NCBI GenBank assembly: GCA_036394995.1 | Contig: DASWED010000120.1 | Coordinates: 1 to 62,601, forward strand | Length of the DNA: 62,601 nucleotides | From: DASWED01 sp036394995 | Lineage (GTDB): Bacteria; Actinomycetota; UBA4738; JACQTL01 | Reading direction: 5' to 3' | Shown: positions 8,601 through 16,150 of the stretch, in pieces | Layout of the letters: the number at the start of each line of letters is the position of its first letter | Position numbering within the stretch: the first letter of the stretch is position 1 | Notes under the pieces: model-generated | Told to the model about the DNA's origin: nothing | Database searches by the model: none | What the model saw: the letters and a program-made list of their open reading frames with translations, nothing else | Made by a program: the position numbers and the translations under genes

Positions 8601-10390
8601 GTCGCGATGGAGAAGGTGATCCGGTCCTCGGTCCCGGCGGTCTGGCTGGAGGCCTGCTGGATGGCGGCGCGCAGCGAGCACATGTTGGACGGATCCTGCT
8701 TCTCCACGTCCACGGCGTCGCAGTACCCGTCATTGGTGTTGCCGTCGTCGAAGTCGACCGCGGTGTTCACGGTGTATCCGGCACAGGCGTCGCCCACTCC
8801 GTCGCCCATCGTGTAGCTCTGCTTCCCGTTGCCGAAGTCGGCCTGGTCGGGGTTGAAGACGTTCGGGCAGTTGTCGAGGACGTCGGGGATGGGCGCGGGC
8901 ACACCGAAGACCAGGCTGGCGTCGCCGTCCCGGTTCGACAGGAAGCTCTCCGGCGGCGACGTGCACCGGACCCCCGCCACGACGTCCTTTCCGGGCGTTG
9001 GTGCGGGGACGTGGAGCCCCAGGCCGGCGATGACCGCCGCGGCGAGGTGGTCCCGGTACGATCCGTGCCCGGGGGCGCACGGATGGAACGCCCCATACTG
9101 GTTCCCCTGCTTCTGAAGGGACTCCTCGAGGCGAAGGATCCAGTGCGGCTCCGCGCAGTACCCGTGCCCGGGCGGGCCCCGGAAGTCCGCGACGATGCCC
9201 GCGACGTCGTGCCATCCGAACTGCGCGGCCTTCTGCGCGATCATCGAGTTGAGGCCGCCCACCACGGTCGTGGAGGCCCACGAGCCCTCGGCGCCGTCCA
9301 CCATCCCCGGAATCAAGGGGTCACATGACTTCCCCTTCTCGTCGAACGTGGGGTCGAAGTACTGGGGAACGTACACGTCGCCGGGATCCAGGACGGCCCC
9401 CAGCTTCGACCGGAGCGCGGCGTCCAGCTGGTCGTACCGGCCCGGGAGGAGCGGGGAGCGCTCGTCCCAGATGTCCACGGCGTCGGGAATGGCGGCGTGA
9501 TGCTGGTCGCAGCCGAAGATGTTCACGAGGCAGTTCAGGACGATGTCGGAGAAGCCGACGTCGTTGGCCCCGATGCTGAGCAGCAGGGCGTCGATGTGCT
9601 GACTCCCGACGAGCGCCGCGACCTGGTCCACCTGGGGCGGGATGGCCCCCGCACCCTCTGGTGGCTCGATGCCGCGGTACGGGTCGAGGAGCCCGCCCTC
9701 GGGGAGGTTGTCGTTCGGGTCGGAGTCCACGATCGACGCGCCGGAGCACGCCAGGTGGACGAAGGTCACGGTGCTGTGGGTGTCGGCCAGCTCCAGGTAC
9801 CGGGCGGCCTGGGCCGGCCCGGCCACCTCCGACCGGTGACACCGCCGGTCCTGCCACACGCCACCGATCGGGATGCGGACCCGGTTGCCGTGGACGTCGG
9901 AGTCGACTCGGTAGACGGTCCGGTACGGGTTGCCCTCACCCGAGGCCAGGGAGTCCCCGATCGAGACGATCAGGAGGTCCCGCACGACGACCCCTTTCGT
10001 CAGGCTGTCGGTGCCGTTCCTCGAGGACACCGTCAGCGTGACCTGGAAGGTGCCCTCGCGGGAGAAGAGAGCCTGGACGTTGCACCTGGCGTCGTCGAGG
10101 GTGCGGCCGTTCACCTCCCAGGCGAAGGCGCGGATGGGGGCTCCCCCGCCGTCGGACTCGCACCCGTCGAGCTCGAGGTGGAACGGCTCGGCGATCTGGG
10201 CCGAGGTGGTGGCGGGATCGAAGTAGCCGTCGCCGTTCCGGTCGGCGTAGCGATCGACGGCGCGGTAGGTGAACCTGGCGGTGGGGGTGTCATCGGCCCC
10301 GGCCGCGTGGGCGCCCCGCGCGGAGGCGGTTGACGCGATCGACGCGGCGAGGACCAGGAGCAACGCAGGGATGGAGGAGCGCTTGGCCAT
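5687..10390 (-). CDS. giant secreted SGNH hydrolase with beta-helix repeat domains
   Basis: A 1567-residue exported protein. The signal peptide runs from MAKRSSIPALLLVLAASIAS to about residue 30. A PKD-like domain follows (residues 35-135), then an SGNH/GDSL hydrolase domain with GDSLASGEG (Ser147), SIGANDVGFSD and HPCAPGHGSYRDH. Next is a calcium-binding, thrombospondin-3-like stretch (DVLDNCPNVFNPDQADF, DGVGDAC). Two CSLREA-type modules (MCSLRAAIQQAS; RCTLRAAIEEAN) each lead into a long parallel beta-helix of GNxIGTDxxG and NVISGN repeats. The end reads TATATDPAGNTSEFSAC. Such proteins usually act at the cell surface on esters or glycans. The ATG starts two bases after the collagen-like gene's stop, so the two are probably one operon. 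Substrate unknown. Confidence 0.85.
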   Translation of the reverse strand: MAKRSSIPALLLVLAASIASTASARGAHAAGADDTPTARFTYRAVDRYADRNGDGYFDPATTSAQIAEPFHLELDGCESDGGGAPIRAFAWEVNGRTLDDARCNVQALFSREGTFQVTLTVSSRNGTDSLTKGVVVRDLLIVSIGDSLASGEGNPYRTVYRVDSDVHGNRVRIPIGGVWQDRRCHRSEVAGPAQAARYLELADTHSTVTFVHLACSGASIVDSDPNDNLPEGGLLDPYRGIEPPEGAGAIPPQVDQVAALVGSQHIDALLLSIGANDVGFSDIVLNCLVNIFGCDQHHAAIPDAVDIWDERSPLLPGRYDQLDAALRSKLGAVLDPGDVYVPQYFDPTFDEKGKSCDPLIPGMVDGAEGSWASTTVVGGLNSMIAQKAAQFGWHDVAGIVADFRGPPGHGYCAEPHWILRLEESLQKQGNQYGAFHPCAPGHGSYRDHLAAAVIAGLGLHVPAPTPGKDVVAGVRCTSPPESFLSNRDGDASLVFGVPAPIPDVLDNCPNVFNPDQADFGNGKQSYTMGDGVGDACAGYTVNTAVDFDDGNTNDGYCDAVDVEKQDPSNMCSLRAAIQQASSQTAGTEDRITFSIATALGPIVLGGTQTLRPGTRLPPITRPVFVDGTTQPLIGLAFPDLGFGLHLRCWKFTGHPCIELDGETVGGCSACPGLETEGAIGAVIDALAVNRFSGQGIILGGFGGCGTRGSGNRVEESFIGTDVFGELDLGNGREGIAVDGVHNVVGGTLPWQRNVISGNDGHGIFIGNSCATDNLVLNNFIGTDVSGSQALGNGMSGVDVNGPHNLIGGLGPEVRNVISSNGGDGISFFNAGSNTVAGNYIGTAVDGVTALANHGNGVAVSDGNDNETVGGMEAGAGNIIAFNDRNGVFLYEGTGHRVLGNSIHDNGKAKGLAIDIGNCSVCVGDVSLNDPGDADVGFANETQNFPVLNSVTDSGANTSVLGRLDSNPDEDFTLQFFLTGPCDPSHHGEADRLLGTRTVHTDGSGEAQIAVTLPGTVADGKLVSATATDEQGNTSELSRAVGADGPCISTFTVNATGDQPDGDLGDDRCDTGSVATVYSDRCTLRAAIEEANDAEGRDIIRFAIGTGPHTISLRTALPLLTEAVVIDATTQPGWTGAPIVELDGHDLSSNVVDGLVVLGGDSVVKGLVVDQMPDDAILITEGGSNRIEGNVIGLRPDGRTAGPNGGIGIHIVASSKNQIGGTTPASRNVISGNDVGIWIDGPSSTDNVVQGNRIGTAALGTSVRGNEAFGIRVNGGTGTVIGGFTPGSGNLVSGNHEQGVIIDAPETRVWGNRIGTDVTGTKAMGNGRQGIVVHSADNTIGGSGISANVVSANGWAGVEVNGSGATGNLIVGNLIGTDPTGRRNLGNHQDGIYVQASDTRIGGLQAGQGNTVGFNGQAGILIGSGTGNAVRSNEVFSNATLGIDLLGSFGVTPNDATDADTGTNGLQNFPVLTSAATHDGSTVVKGFLSSTKATAFTIQLFASLACDGSGNGEGQRYLGSVQVTTDGTGRAAFSRQMSAAVAVGQAVTATATDPAGNTSEFSACRRVL

Positions 10391-10392
10391 CC

Positions 10393-11088
10393 CTAGCACG
10401 CCACCGCGAGATGGAATGCCCGGTCCGCGGGAACTCCGCCGCTGTCGAAGGTGTTGACGGCTACGGTCGAGCCGGCTGAGCCGGCACCAACCGCGATCTC
10501 CCCTGGGGCCAAACTCCCCGAGGTGATGTCGCCACCGGTTCGCCGGGCCAGCGTCGCGACGTAAGCGCAATCCGACACGATGCGTTCGAACGAGACGACA
10601 TAGATGCCGCCCGGCGTGTACGCCACCGACGCGGCGCCCTGTCCCCGCGTGAGCGAGCCCGTGGCGCCGACCACGGCCCACAGGTGGATCGCGTCAGCGC
10701 CCGGGTCGCCCTTGTCGCCCTTCGGCCCCTGCGGGCCCACGTCGCCCGGAGGCCCCTTGTCTCCCTGATCACCCTTCGGGCCCGGGTCGCCCTTCGGACC
10801 CGGGTCTCCAGCCGGGCCCCGGTCGCCAATGTCGCCCTTCGGCCCCGGCGGGCCCACGTCGCCCGGAGGCCCCTTGTCTCCCTGATCACCCTTCGGGCCC
10901 TGGGTGTTCCAGCTCACAGCGGCCTCGAACGGCTTGCACTGGGCAAGGTCCTCGACGAGCCGCACGTCGCCGTTCCTGTTGGCACATGCCGAGATGACGC
11001 CCCCTGCACCGAATTGCGAGTTCGCCGCATACGCCGTGCCCCCGGCGACCACCGCTCCGACCAGGAAGCCGATGAAGGCATTCCTCAT
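10393..11088 (-). CDS. secreted collagen-like Gly-X-Y repeat protein
   Basis: A 231-residue protein with an N-terminal hydrophobic signal or anchor (FIGFLVGAVVAGGTAYAA). Residues 30-60 include two cysteines, and about 23 unbroken Gly-X-Y triplets (residues 64-132) follow, rich in GDK, GPK and GPP. The C-terminal domain of about 100 residues may be a trimerising globular head (TPGGIYVVSFERIVSDCAYV). The start has a clear ribosome site, GGGAGG six bases before ATG. Collagen-like bacterial proteins form surface stalks or triple-helical spacers. It is followed after two bases by the giant SGNH/beta-helix gene, which suggests a joint surface structure. Nearly identical DNA blocks in the triplet region point to recent repeat expansion. 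Confidence 0.85.
   Translation of the reverse strand: MRNAFIGFLVGAVVAGGTAYAANSQFGAGGVISACANRNGDVRLVEDLAQCKPFEAAVSWNTQGPKGDQGDKGPPGDVGPPGPKGDIGDRGPAGDPGPKGDPGPKGDQGDKGPPGDVGPQGPKGDKGDPGADAIHLWAVVGATGSLTRGQGAASVAYTPGGIYVVSFERIVSDCAYVATLARRTGGDITSGSLAPGEIAVGAGSAGSTVAVNTFDSGGVPADRAFHLAVAC
10714..10900. repeat. two 70-bp near-identical direct repeats in the collagen region
   Basis: Bases 10714-10783 and 10831-10900 match at 69 of 70 positions, with a mismatch at 10730/10847. They are offset by 117 bases, exactly 39 codons, so the Gly-X-Y frame is kept. This indicates a recent in-frame duplication that changed stalk length. Confidence 0.85.
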
Positions 11089-11204
11089 GCCCGTCCTCCC
11101 TTCCGGCGGCCGCCCCAGCAGAGGCTGGACGAGGCGCGGACCCACCCGTGCACGGTTCATCTGTCGCGTCACGAACAAGGAACGCGCAGGGTGGCCCCGA
11201 CCGC

Positions 11205-11309
11205 TGCTACCGGGAGGACTTGACGCAGAAAGAGTTGCGCACGGTGTACGTGACCGGGGAGATCTACGGATCGTCGAGCTACGACTTCGCCACCTGGCCT
11301 CCGACGTGA
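11205..11309 (+). pseudogene. possible remnant of an unknown gene (C-terminal fragment)
   Basis: Between two minus-strand genes the plus strand has an open frame of 34 codons, CYREDLTQKELRTVYVTGEI then YGSSSYDFATWPPT, ending in TGA. Its composition is protein-like and unlike the surrounding shadow frames. There is no convincing start: a TTG at 11220 sits only about two bases after GGGAGG. I do not recognise a family. The rest of 11089-11316 holds only the collagen gene's leader and no clear promoter. It may be a leftover gene end or chance. Confidence 0.25.
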
Positions 11310-11316
11310 GCTGACG

Positions 11317-11664
11317 CTAGCCGAGTCGACCGAGATGCTCGGCGGCCACTCGCTTGGGGACGACCATGCGCCAGGCGTCGATCACGATCTCGCGCATCTC
11401 GGCGTCGTCGATCGCGGCGAGGCGGACGACCACCCAGTGGTACCGCATGTCGGAGGGCTTGGGCATCATGAACTTGTCCGGCTCGGAGGCGACCAGCGCC
11501 TCACGCTCCTCCTTGGGGAACGCGAACCCCATCCGCGACTCGTCGCGGGAGAACGCCAGGTAGACGATCCGTCCGACCCGGAACTTCACGCGGTCCCGGA
11601 CCAGCGCCTCGTACGACCGGGGCAGGCTGAGCGCCACCTCGCGCACACCATCGATCGTCGCCAT
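11317..11664 (-). CDS. MmcQ/YjbR-like protein
   Basis: A 115-residue protein of the MmcQ/YjbR family, small cytosolic proteins with a CyaY-like fold and no settled biochemical role. Typical traits are the early stretch VREVALSLPRSYEALVRDRV, a central KFRVGRIVYLAF strand and the late YHWVVVRLAAIDDAEMREIV, followed by a basic helical end. Length fits the family (110-120). TATCGT lies nine bases before the ATG, so the transcript may be leaderless. The upstream neighbour diverges, and nothing nearby suggests a pathway. Confidence 0.75.
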   Translation of the reverse strand: MATIDGVREVALSLPRSYEALVRDRVKFRVGRIVYLAFSRDESRMGFAFPKEEREALVASEPDKFMMPKPSDMRYHWVVVRLAAIDDAEMREIVIDAWRMVVPKRVAAEHLGRLG

Positions 11665-11673
11665 GGCCCCTCG

Positions 11674-11679
11674 ACGATA
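11674..11679 (-). promoter_or_regulatory. -10 box for the YjbR-like gene
   Basis: TATCGT on the minus strand ends nine bases before the ATG at 11664. The same hexamer, TATCGT, precedes the M20 peptidase gene at 32247. Confidence 0.45.
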
Positions 11680-11746
11680 GCCCCGCCCACCGACACGCTC
11701 CCCCGTTTGTGCCGGCGCGGCCCCGCGCGTAGGGTGCCCGACAGCG

Positions 11747-12538
11747 ATGGCTTCCCCGGTCGTGTTCGTCCATGGTCTGTGGCTGCACGCCGACTCCTGG
11801 GGAGCGTGGGTCGACCTGTTCCGGGAGTCCGGGTACGCTCCGGTGGCGCCCGGATGGCCGGGCGACGGGAGCACCGTCGAGGAGACTCGGAGCCGGCCCG
11901 AGCAGGTCGCCGGACACGGCATCGACGACGTGGTCGCCCGGTACGCCGAGGTCATCGGCGCGCTCGAAGCCAGGCCGATCGTCATCGGGCATTCGTTCGG
12001 CGGCCTGGTGGTCCAGCGATTGCTGGCGCAGGACCTCGCCGCCGCCGCGGTGGCGATCGACCCCGCGCCGATCAAGGGTATCCTCCGCCTCCCGCCGTCG
12101 GCGCTCCGGGTGGCCTCGATCGCGCTCAAGAATCCGGCGAACAGGAAGCGTGCGGTCTCCCTCTCGCCCGAGCAGTTCCGGTACGGCTTCGGCAACGCGG
12201 TCTCCGAGCAGGAGTCCGCGGAGCTGTACGAACGGTGGACGATCCCCTCGCCGGGCAGGCCGCTGTTCGAGGCCGCGTTCGCCGCGTTCTCCCGGCGGTC
12301 GCCGGCCAAGGTCGACACCGCCAAGGCGGCGCGGGGGCCGCTCCTGGTGACCGCCGGCGGCAGGGACCACACCGTCCCGCCCGCCATCTCGAAGTCGACG
12401 GTCAAGCGGTACCGGCGCTCGCCCGCGGTGACGGACTACCGGGAGTTCCCCGACCGGGGCCACTCCCTCACGATCGACGGCGGCTGGCGCGACGTGGCCG
12501 ACGCCGTGCTGACGTGGCTGAAGGAGCGCTCCCTCTAG
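11747..12538 (+). CDS. alpha/beta hydrolase
   Basis: A 263-residue alpha/beta-hydrolase fold enzyme. The oxyanion-side motif is VFVHGLWLHADSW near the start. The nucleophile elbow is GHSFGG (Ser near residue 84), the acid is probably Asp in GGRDHTVP near residue 206, and the base is His in RGHSLT near residue 240. The pattern fits esterases or lipase-like enzymes of broad substrate range. No signal peptide is seen, so it is cytosolic. TAGGGT at 11730-11735 lies 11 bases before the ATG and may be the -10 box. It converges on the quinone oxidoreductase gene, whose stop is only 17 bases away. Confidence 0.85.
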   Translation: MASPVVFVHGLWLHADSWGAWVDLFRESGYAPVAPGWPGDGSTVEETRSRPEQVAGHGIDDVVARYAEVIGALEARPIVIGHSFGGLVVQRLLAQDLAAAAVAIDPAPIKGILRLPPSALRVASIALKNPANRKRAVSLSPEQFRYGFGNAVSEQESAELYERWTIPSPGRPLFEAAFAAFSRRSPAKVDTAKAARGPLLVTAGGRDHTVPPAISKSTVKRYRRSPAVTDYREFPDRGHSLTIDGGWRDVADAVLTWLKERSL

Positions 12539-12572
12539 GGCGTCACCACGTGCTTCTAGGGCGTCACCACGT
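12534..12572. repeat. 18-bp tandem duplication at the junction of two convergent genes
   Basis: The sequence tctagggcgtcaccacgt occurs at 12534-12551 and again at 12555-12572. The second copy is the 3' end of the oxidoreductase gene. The first supplies the stop codon of the hydrolase gene, so a local duplication may have changed where that gene ends. Confidence 0.7.
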
Positions 12573-13527
12573 ACTTCCCGCGAGCCCTCCCGCTCCCGAG
12601 CAGCTCCAACGCCTCCGGAACGTCCTCCAACGCGAAGGTCCGCGTCACGGGGACGGTGAGGATCCCGCTGCCGGCCGCCGCGACGAGCCGGGCGAAGGCC
12701 GCCGGATCCCCCTGCGCGAACACGTTCGTCGCCGCGATGCCGCGGGCCGAGAGGCCCTCGACATCGGCCGAACCCATGGTCGTCGCAGCCCTCCCTCCGT
12801 CCCTCACCAGCTCGGCGAGCGTCGCGAACGCGCCGGGGTCCCGGTTCACCAGGTCGATCAGGCCGTCGATCCCATCGGGCCGGCGCTCGCGGACCAGCGC
12901 CGCCACGTCGTCCGTGTAGTCGACGACCTCGGCCGCGCCCAGGTCCCGCAGTCCCTGCTCGTCCTCCGGGAGCCCGGTGGCGATGACCGCGGCGCCCCGG
13001 CGGGCGGCAAGCTGGACCGAGAAGCCGCCCACTCCCCCGGTGGCGCCGACCACAAGGACGACGTCGCCCTCGGAGGGCTCCACCGCGTCGACGGACACCA
13101 GCGCGGCCAGCCCCGCGAGCCCCAGCGCGGCCCCCTGCTCGAACTCGACGGTGGCGGGCTTCGGTTCGATGTCGCCGTCGGAGGGCACCACCACGTACTC
13201 GCCGAACGTGCCGTGCCCCAGGACGTTCCCGGAGGGCGTGATGCCCACCACCTCGTCGCCGGGGGCGAAACGATCCACCCCCTCGCCGACCGCGTCCACC
13301 ACGCCGGCGAAGTCCTTGCCCACTACCACCGGGAACCGGTGCTCCATCATCTCTTTGGCCTGCCCGGACGCCACGAAGACGTCGAACCCGTTGACCGAGG
13401 CCGCCCGGACGCGAACCCGGACCTCGCCCGGCCCCGGGACGGGGACCGGCAGGTCGAGCACCCCGGCGGGTTCGTCGAAGCTCCTCAACGCGAACGCTCT
13501 CATCGTCTCGCCCACGACGCCGCTCAT
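12556..13527 (-). CDS. zinc-independent quinone oxidoreductase / alcohol dehydrogenase family protein
   Basis: Medium-chain dehydrogenase/reductase of the NADPH:quinone oxidoreductase type. The N-terminal GroES-like domain has PGPGEVRVRVRAASVNGFD and VVGKDFAGVVDAVGEGV. The nucleotide-binding domain has VVGATGGVGGFSVQLAARRG near residue 155. The cysteines of zinc-binding alcohol dehydrogenases are missing, as expected for quinone reductases. From ATG 13527 the length is 323. Homologues usually begin at MRAFALR (13503), which would give 315. GGAGGAA touches the 13527 start too closely to decide. It lies 18 bases after the stop of the upstream channel gene and may share its transcript. Confidence 0.8.
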   Translation of the reverse strand: MSGVVGETMRAFALRSFDEPAGVLDLPVPVPGPGEVRVRVRAASVNGFDVFVASGQAKEMMEHRFPVVVGKDFAGVVDAVGEGVDRFAPGDEVVGITPSGNVLGHGTFGEYVVVPSDGDIEPKPATVEFEQGAALGLAGLAALVSVDAVEPSEGDVVLVVGATGGVGGFSVQLAARRGAAVIATGLPEDEQGLRDLGAAEVVDYTDDVAALVRERRPDGIDGLIDLVNRDPGAFATLAELVRDGGRAATTMGSADVEGLSARGIAATNVFAQGDPAAFARLVAAAGSGILTVPVTRTFALEDVPEALELLGSGRARGKYVVTP

Positions 13528-13545
13528 TTCCTCCGACTCACGTGG

Positions 13546-15537
13546 TCACCGTGTGGTGACGACCACCACTTCGTCCTCCGGGGCGAGGGCGATCCGCGAC
13601 GACTTCTCGGGGTTGAGGACGACGCGCCCGTCGCGGTGGGAACGATAGCCGAGCACCGACTCGGCGAAGTGGTTCCCGGCGGCCACGATCTCGGCGAACG
13701 TGGCCGAGCCGTTCTGGGCGAACCGCTTCGACGGCCGGAGCACGATCGAGGCCCCTTCGGCGTCGAACAGCTCATCGAACACCTCGCGGAGCTGCGCGTT
13801 CTCTGAGAGCTGGGCCAGCATGAGGCTGGCCAGCTGGTCGCTCACGATGAAGTCGTCCACGCCGGCCAGCTGGGCGATGGGGACGTTGCGCTGGTCCAGG
13901 ACCTCCGCCACCAGCCGGACCTCCGGGGGATGGCCCCGGGGCCACTGCCGGCGCAGGGCCATCAGGGTCAGGAGGGTGCGCGCGTCGGCGTCACCGGGGG
14001 AGATCCCCTCCCGGTATCCCAGGAGGATTCCCTGGTCGTAGGCCTCGTCGCCGAGGATCTCCCCCAGGAGCTCGGGCCCGCCCGACAGGGCCCGGACGGT
14101 GGCCGTCGAGTTGACCAGGCCCAGGCCCTCCCCCGCGAGGATGTGCGCGACCGCGGAGGGATCGACCAGCTCGGGATCCACCAGCACGCTCAGGCGGGAA
14201 TCCGCCGGGAGGAACTCGTCGAGCTCCTGGATCACCCGCGGGGCCAGGCTGCTCCACCCCACGACGAGCATCCGCTGGGGGAGCTCCGGGTCGGGCTCGT
14301 CCCGCGCCACCACCTGGGGGACCTCGGCCCGCCCGGCGCACACGAACTTCGAGTCGTCCTCCACCAGGGCCACCACGCGGTCGCCCGGCTCGAGGACCTG
14401 GTCCGGGGGCGGATTCAGCGTGACCCCCTCGGTCGTGGCGATCCCCATCACGGCGGCCTTGGGGAACGACTGCTGGGCCTGCGCGTACGTCGCGCCGTGC
14501 AGCTCGGGGAACTCCCGGAAGTACAGCTCGTCGCCGTCGAAGTCGAGCAGCTCCTGGAACACCTGCGACAGGCCCCGCTCGTGGCACGCCTGCGCGGTGA
14601 CCTCCGCGATGATGCGGTCCGAGGTCACCGTGACCACAGCTCCGTCGGTGACGTGCTCCAGCGTGTCGGCCCTCGCGGCCGAGGCCATCTCCACCACGAT
14701 CGGCACGCCCTCCAGGCCAAGCCCGATCACGGCCAGGGAGGCTTTGATGGCGCCGGCGTCCCCCTCGGTCCCGCTCATCACCAGGATCGAACGGGCCCGG
14801 GACGCTCCCACCAGCTCCAGGTCGGCCATGCTCGCGGAGTCCCCCCGGCGGCCCACCAGCCGGGTGGTGCGGAGGTCCCCGACGGCGGCCCGGAGGATCT
14901 CCTCCATCTCGGTCTTGTCTCGGTCGGCCAGGATCACGATGGCGGCCCGCTTCTCGCTCTCGTTCGCCACCACCAGCTCGCCGACGATGGTGGGGACGCG
15001 GGGCGACCATCCCAGGATCAGCGTGTGGCCGTGCTCCAGCACGTTGCTCCGGCCCCGGCGGAGCGCGTCCACACGCTGGTCCACCGAGGAGGAGATCAGC
15101 CCGATGAGGCTGCCGGCGATGAAGATCCCGGCCAAGGTCACCACGAGGGCCAGGAGCCGCGTGGGCCACGTCGCGTCCGACGCGAAGCTCCCGGCGTCGA
15201 CCACGCGGACCAGCATCTGCCAGAACGACTCCAGGCCCCCGAGCCGTCCCGAGGTTCCGCCGAAACCGATGAGGTGGGCGATCACCGTGATCACGGCCGC
15301 CAGCACGACGATGGCCAGGGTGACCAGCCCCAGGTAGCCGATCACGACCCACGCGCCGCGCGACAGGGCGTTGTCCAGCCGGTACCGGAACCGGGCCCAC
15401 GCCGAGGCCGACGGCTTCGTCGTTCGCTCCCGCACGGGGCCGGCGCCGATGGTCCCGCCACGGTACCGGCGCCCCACGGCCTTCGACTGGCGCGCTCTCC
15501 CCGCGCGGCTCGGCGCCTCACCGCCAGGAACGGACAT
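13546..15537 (-). CDS. CASTOR/POLLUX-type ion channel with two RCK-like domains
   Basis: A 663-residue membrane protein. Two hydrophobic segments (residues 63-90 and 127-150) enclose a pore-loop-like stretch (GLESFWQMLVRVVDAGSF). A long cytosolic region of paired Rossmann-like, NAD-binding domains follows (HTLILGWSPRVPTIVGELV near 165; RMLVVGWSSLAPRVIQEL near 420). The stretch SSVDQRVDALRRGRSNVLEH and the Castor/Pollux middle-domain pattern match plant symbiosis channels and their bacterial relatives, which conduct K+ or other cations and are gated by cytosolic ligands. The first domain pair contains REFPELHGATYAQAQQSF. The physiological role in bacteria is poorly known. A longer start at 15639 is possible but adds low-complexity residues. 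Confidence 0.8.
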   Translation of the reverse strand: MSVPGGEAPSRAGRARQSKAVGRRYRGGTIGAGPVRERTTKPSASAWARFRYRLDNALSRGAWVVIGYLGLVTLAIVVLAAVITVIAHLIGFGGTSGRLGGLESFWQMLVRVVDAGSFASDATWPTRLLALVVTLAGIFIAGSLIGLISSSVDQRVDALRRGRSNVLEHGHTLILGWSPRVPTIVGELVVANESEKRAAIVILADRDKTEMEEILRAAVGDLRTTRLVGRRGDSASMADLELVGASRARSILVMSGTEGDAGAIKASLAVIGLGLEGVPIVVEMASAARADTLEHVTDGAVVTVTSDRIIAEVTAQACHERGLSQVFQELLDFDGDELYFREFPELHGATYAQAQQSFPKAAVMGIATTEGVTLNPPPDQVLEPGDRVVALVEDDSKFVCAGRAEVPQVVARDEPDPELPQRMLVVGWSSLAPRVIQELDEFLPADSRLSVLVDPELVDPSAVAHILAGEGLGLVNSTATVRALSGGPELLGEILGDEAYDQGILLGYREGISPGDADARTLLTLMALRRQWPRGHPPEVRLVAEVLDQRNVPIAQLAGVDDFIVSDQLASLMLAQLSENAQLREVFDELFDAEGASIVLRPSKRFAQNGSATFAEIVAAGNHFAESVLGYRSHRDGRVVLNPEKSSRIALAPEDEVVVVTTR

Positions 15538-15759
15538 GCGGGCAATTGAACCCCTCACGGCCCGCGAGGTCCAGTGGGCCGGATGCGTGACCCCTCGATC
15601 CCCCGGGCACGGGTGGGGCGTGCCGGCGCCGGTTCCCACACGGGCGGGCGGTGGTCCGCCTGCACATGCGCCTGGACGGCGTCGCGGCCTGACCCCTGAT
15701 TCGCACCGGCCCCGGGTTCGATGCGAGGATGCAGCAACTCGACCGGAGGAGGTATGGCC

Positions 15760-15975
15760 GTGGCGGAGAGCATCTATCGCGTCACCGAGGTCATCGGGAC
15801 CAGCCCCGATTCCTGGGAGGCGGCGGCGAAGAACGCCGTGGAGACGGCCTCGAAGACCCTGCGGGACCTTCGGGTCGGCGAGGTCGTCCGGTTCGACCTC
15901 ACGATCGAGAACGGACAGGTCACCAGCTACCGGGCCCGGGTCAACATCTCCTTCAAGTACGCCGCCGGCGAGTAG
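15760..15975 (+). CDS. dodecin family flavin-binding protein
   Basis: Dodecins are about 70-residue proteins that form hollow dodecamers storing flavins. The sequence ESIYRVTEVIGTSPDSWEAA, then TLRDLRVGEVVRFDLTIENG and YRARVNISFKY, is characteristic. I choose GTG at 15760 (71 residues). The ribosome site GGAGGAGGT (15745-15753) directly abuts the ATG at 15754, leaving no spacing, but lies six bases from this GTG. Starting further upstream would add residues absent from dodecins. It diverges from the channel gene, and the 222 bases between them hold no other gene. Confidence 0.88.
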   Translation: MAESIYRVTEVIGTSPDSWEAAAKNAVETASKTLRDLRVGEVVRFDLTIENGQVTSYRARVNISFKYAAGE

Positions 15976-16027
15976 CGGCTCGGACGGGGTCCGCGTCCAA
16001 CCTGCGGGAGGTGAGCCTGCTCACCTT

Positions 16028-16150
16028 CTACGGGTACGGCTTGGAGTTCGTCAGCAGGCCCGATGCCACGCCGGCCAGCAGGAGGACGAACACCGCCGCC
16101 CCGGCCAGGAGCACGGCCAGGATCACCCTGTCGAACAGCCGGCGGGCCAT
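16028..16150 (-). CDS. 40-residue single-span membrane protein
   Basis: A small gene starting immediately after the stop of the upstream membrane protein (TAG then ATG, no spacer). It encodes MARRLFDRVILAVLLAGAAV and FVLLLAGVASGLLTNSKPYP: a basic N-terminus, one strong transmembrane helix (about residues 9-33) and a short polar tail ending in PYP. The exact junction with the preceding frame suggests coupled translation and perhaps a subunit relationship. Many small subunits of membrane redox complexes look like this. No family is recognised. Confidence 0.6.
   Translation of the reverse strand: MARRLFDRVILAVLLAGAAVFVLLLAGVASGLLTNSKPYP

Noticed and set aside
13930..15549. A 539-codon plus-strand frame opposite the channel gene
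   Set aside because: Its composition is low-complexity Arg/Gly/His and the minus strand carries a full channel with helices and nucleotide-binding motifs.
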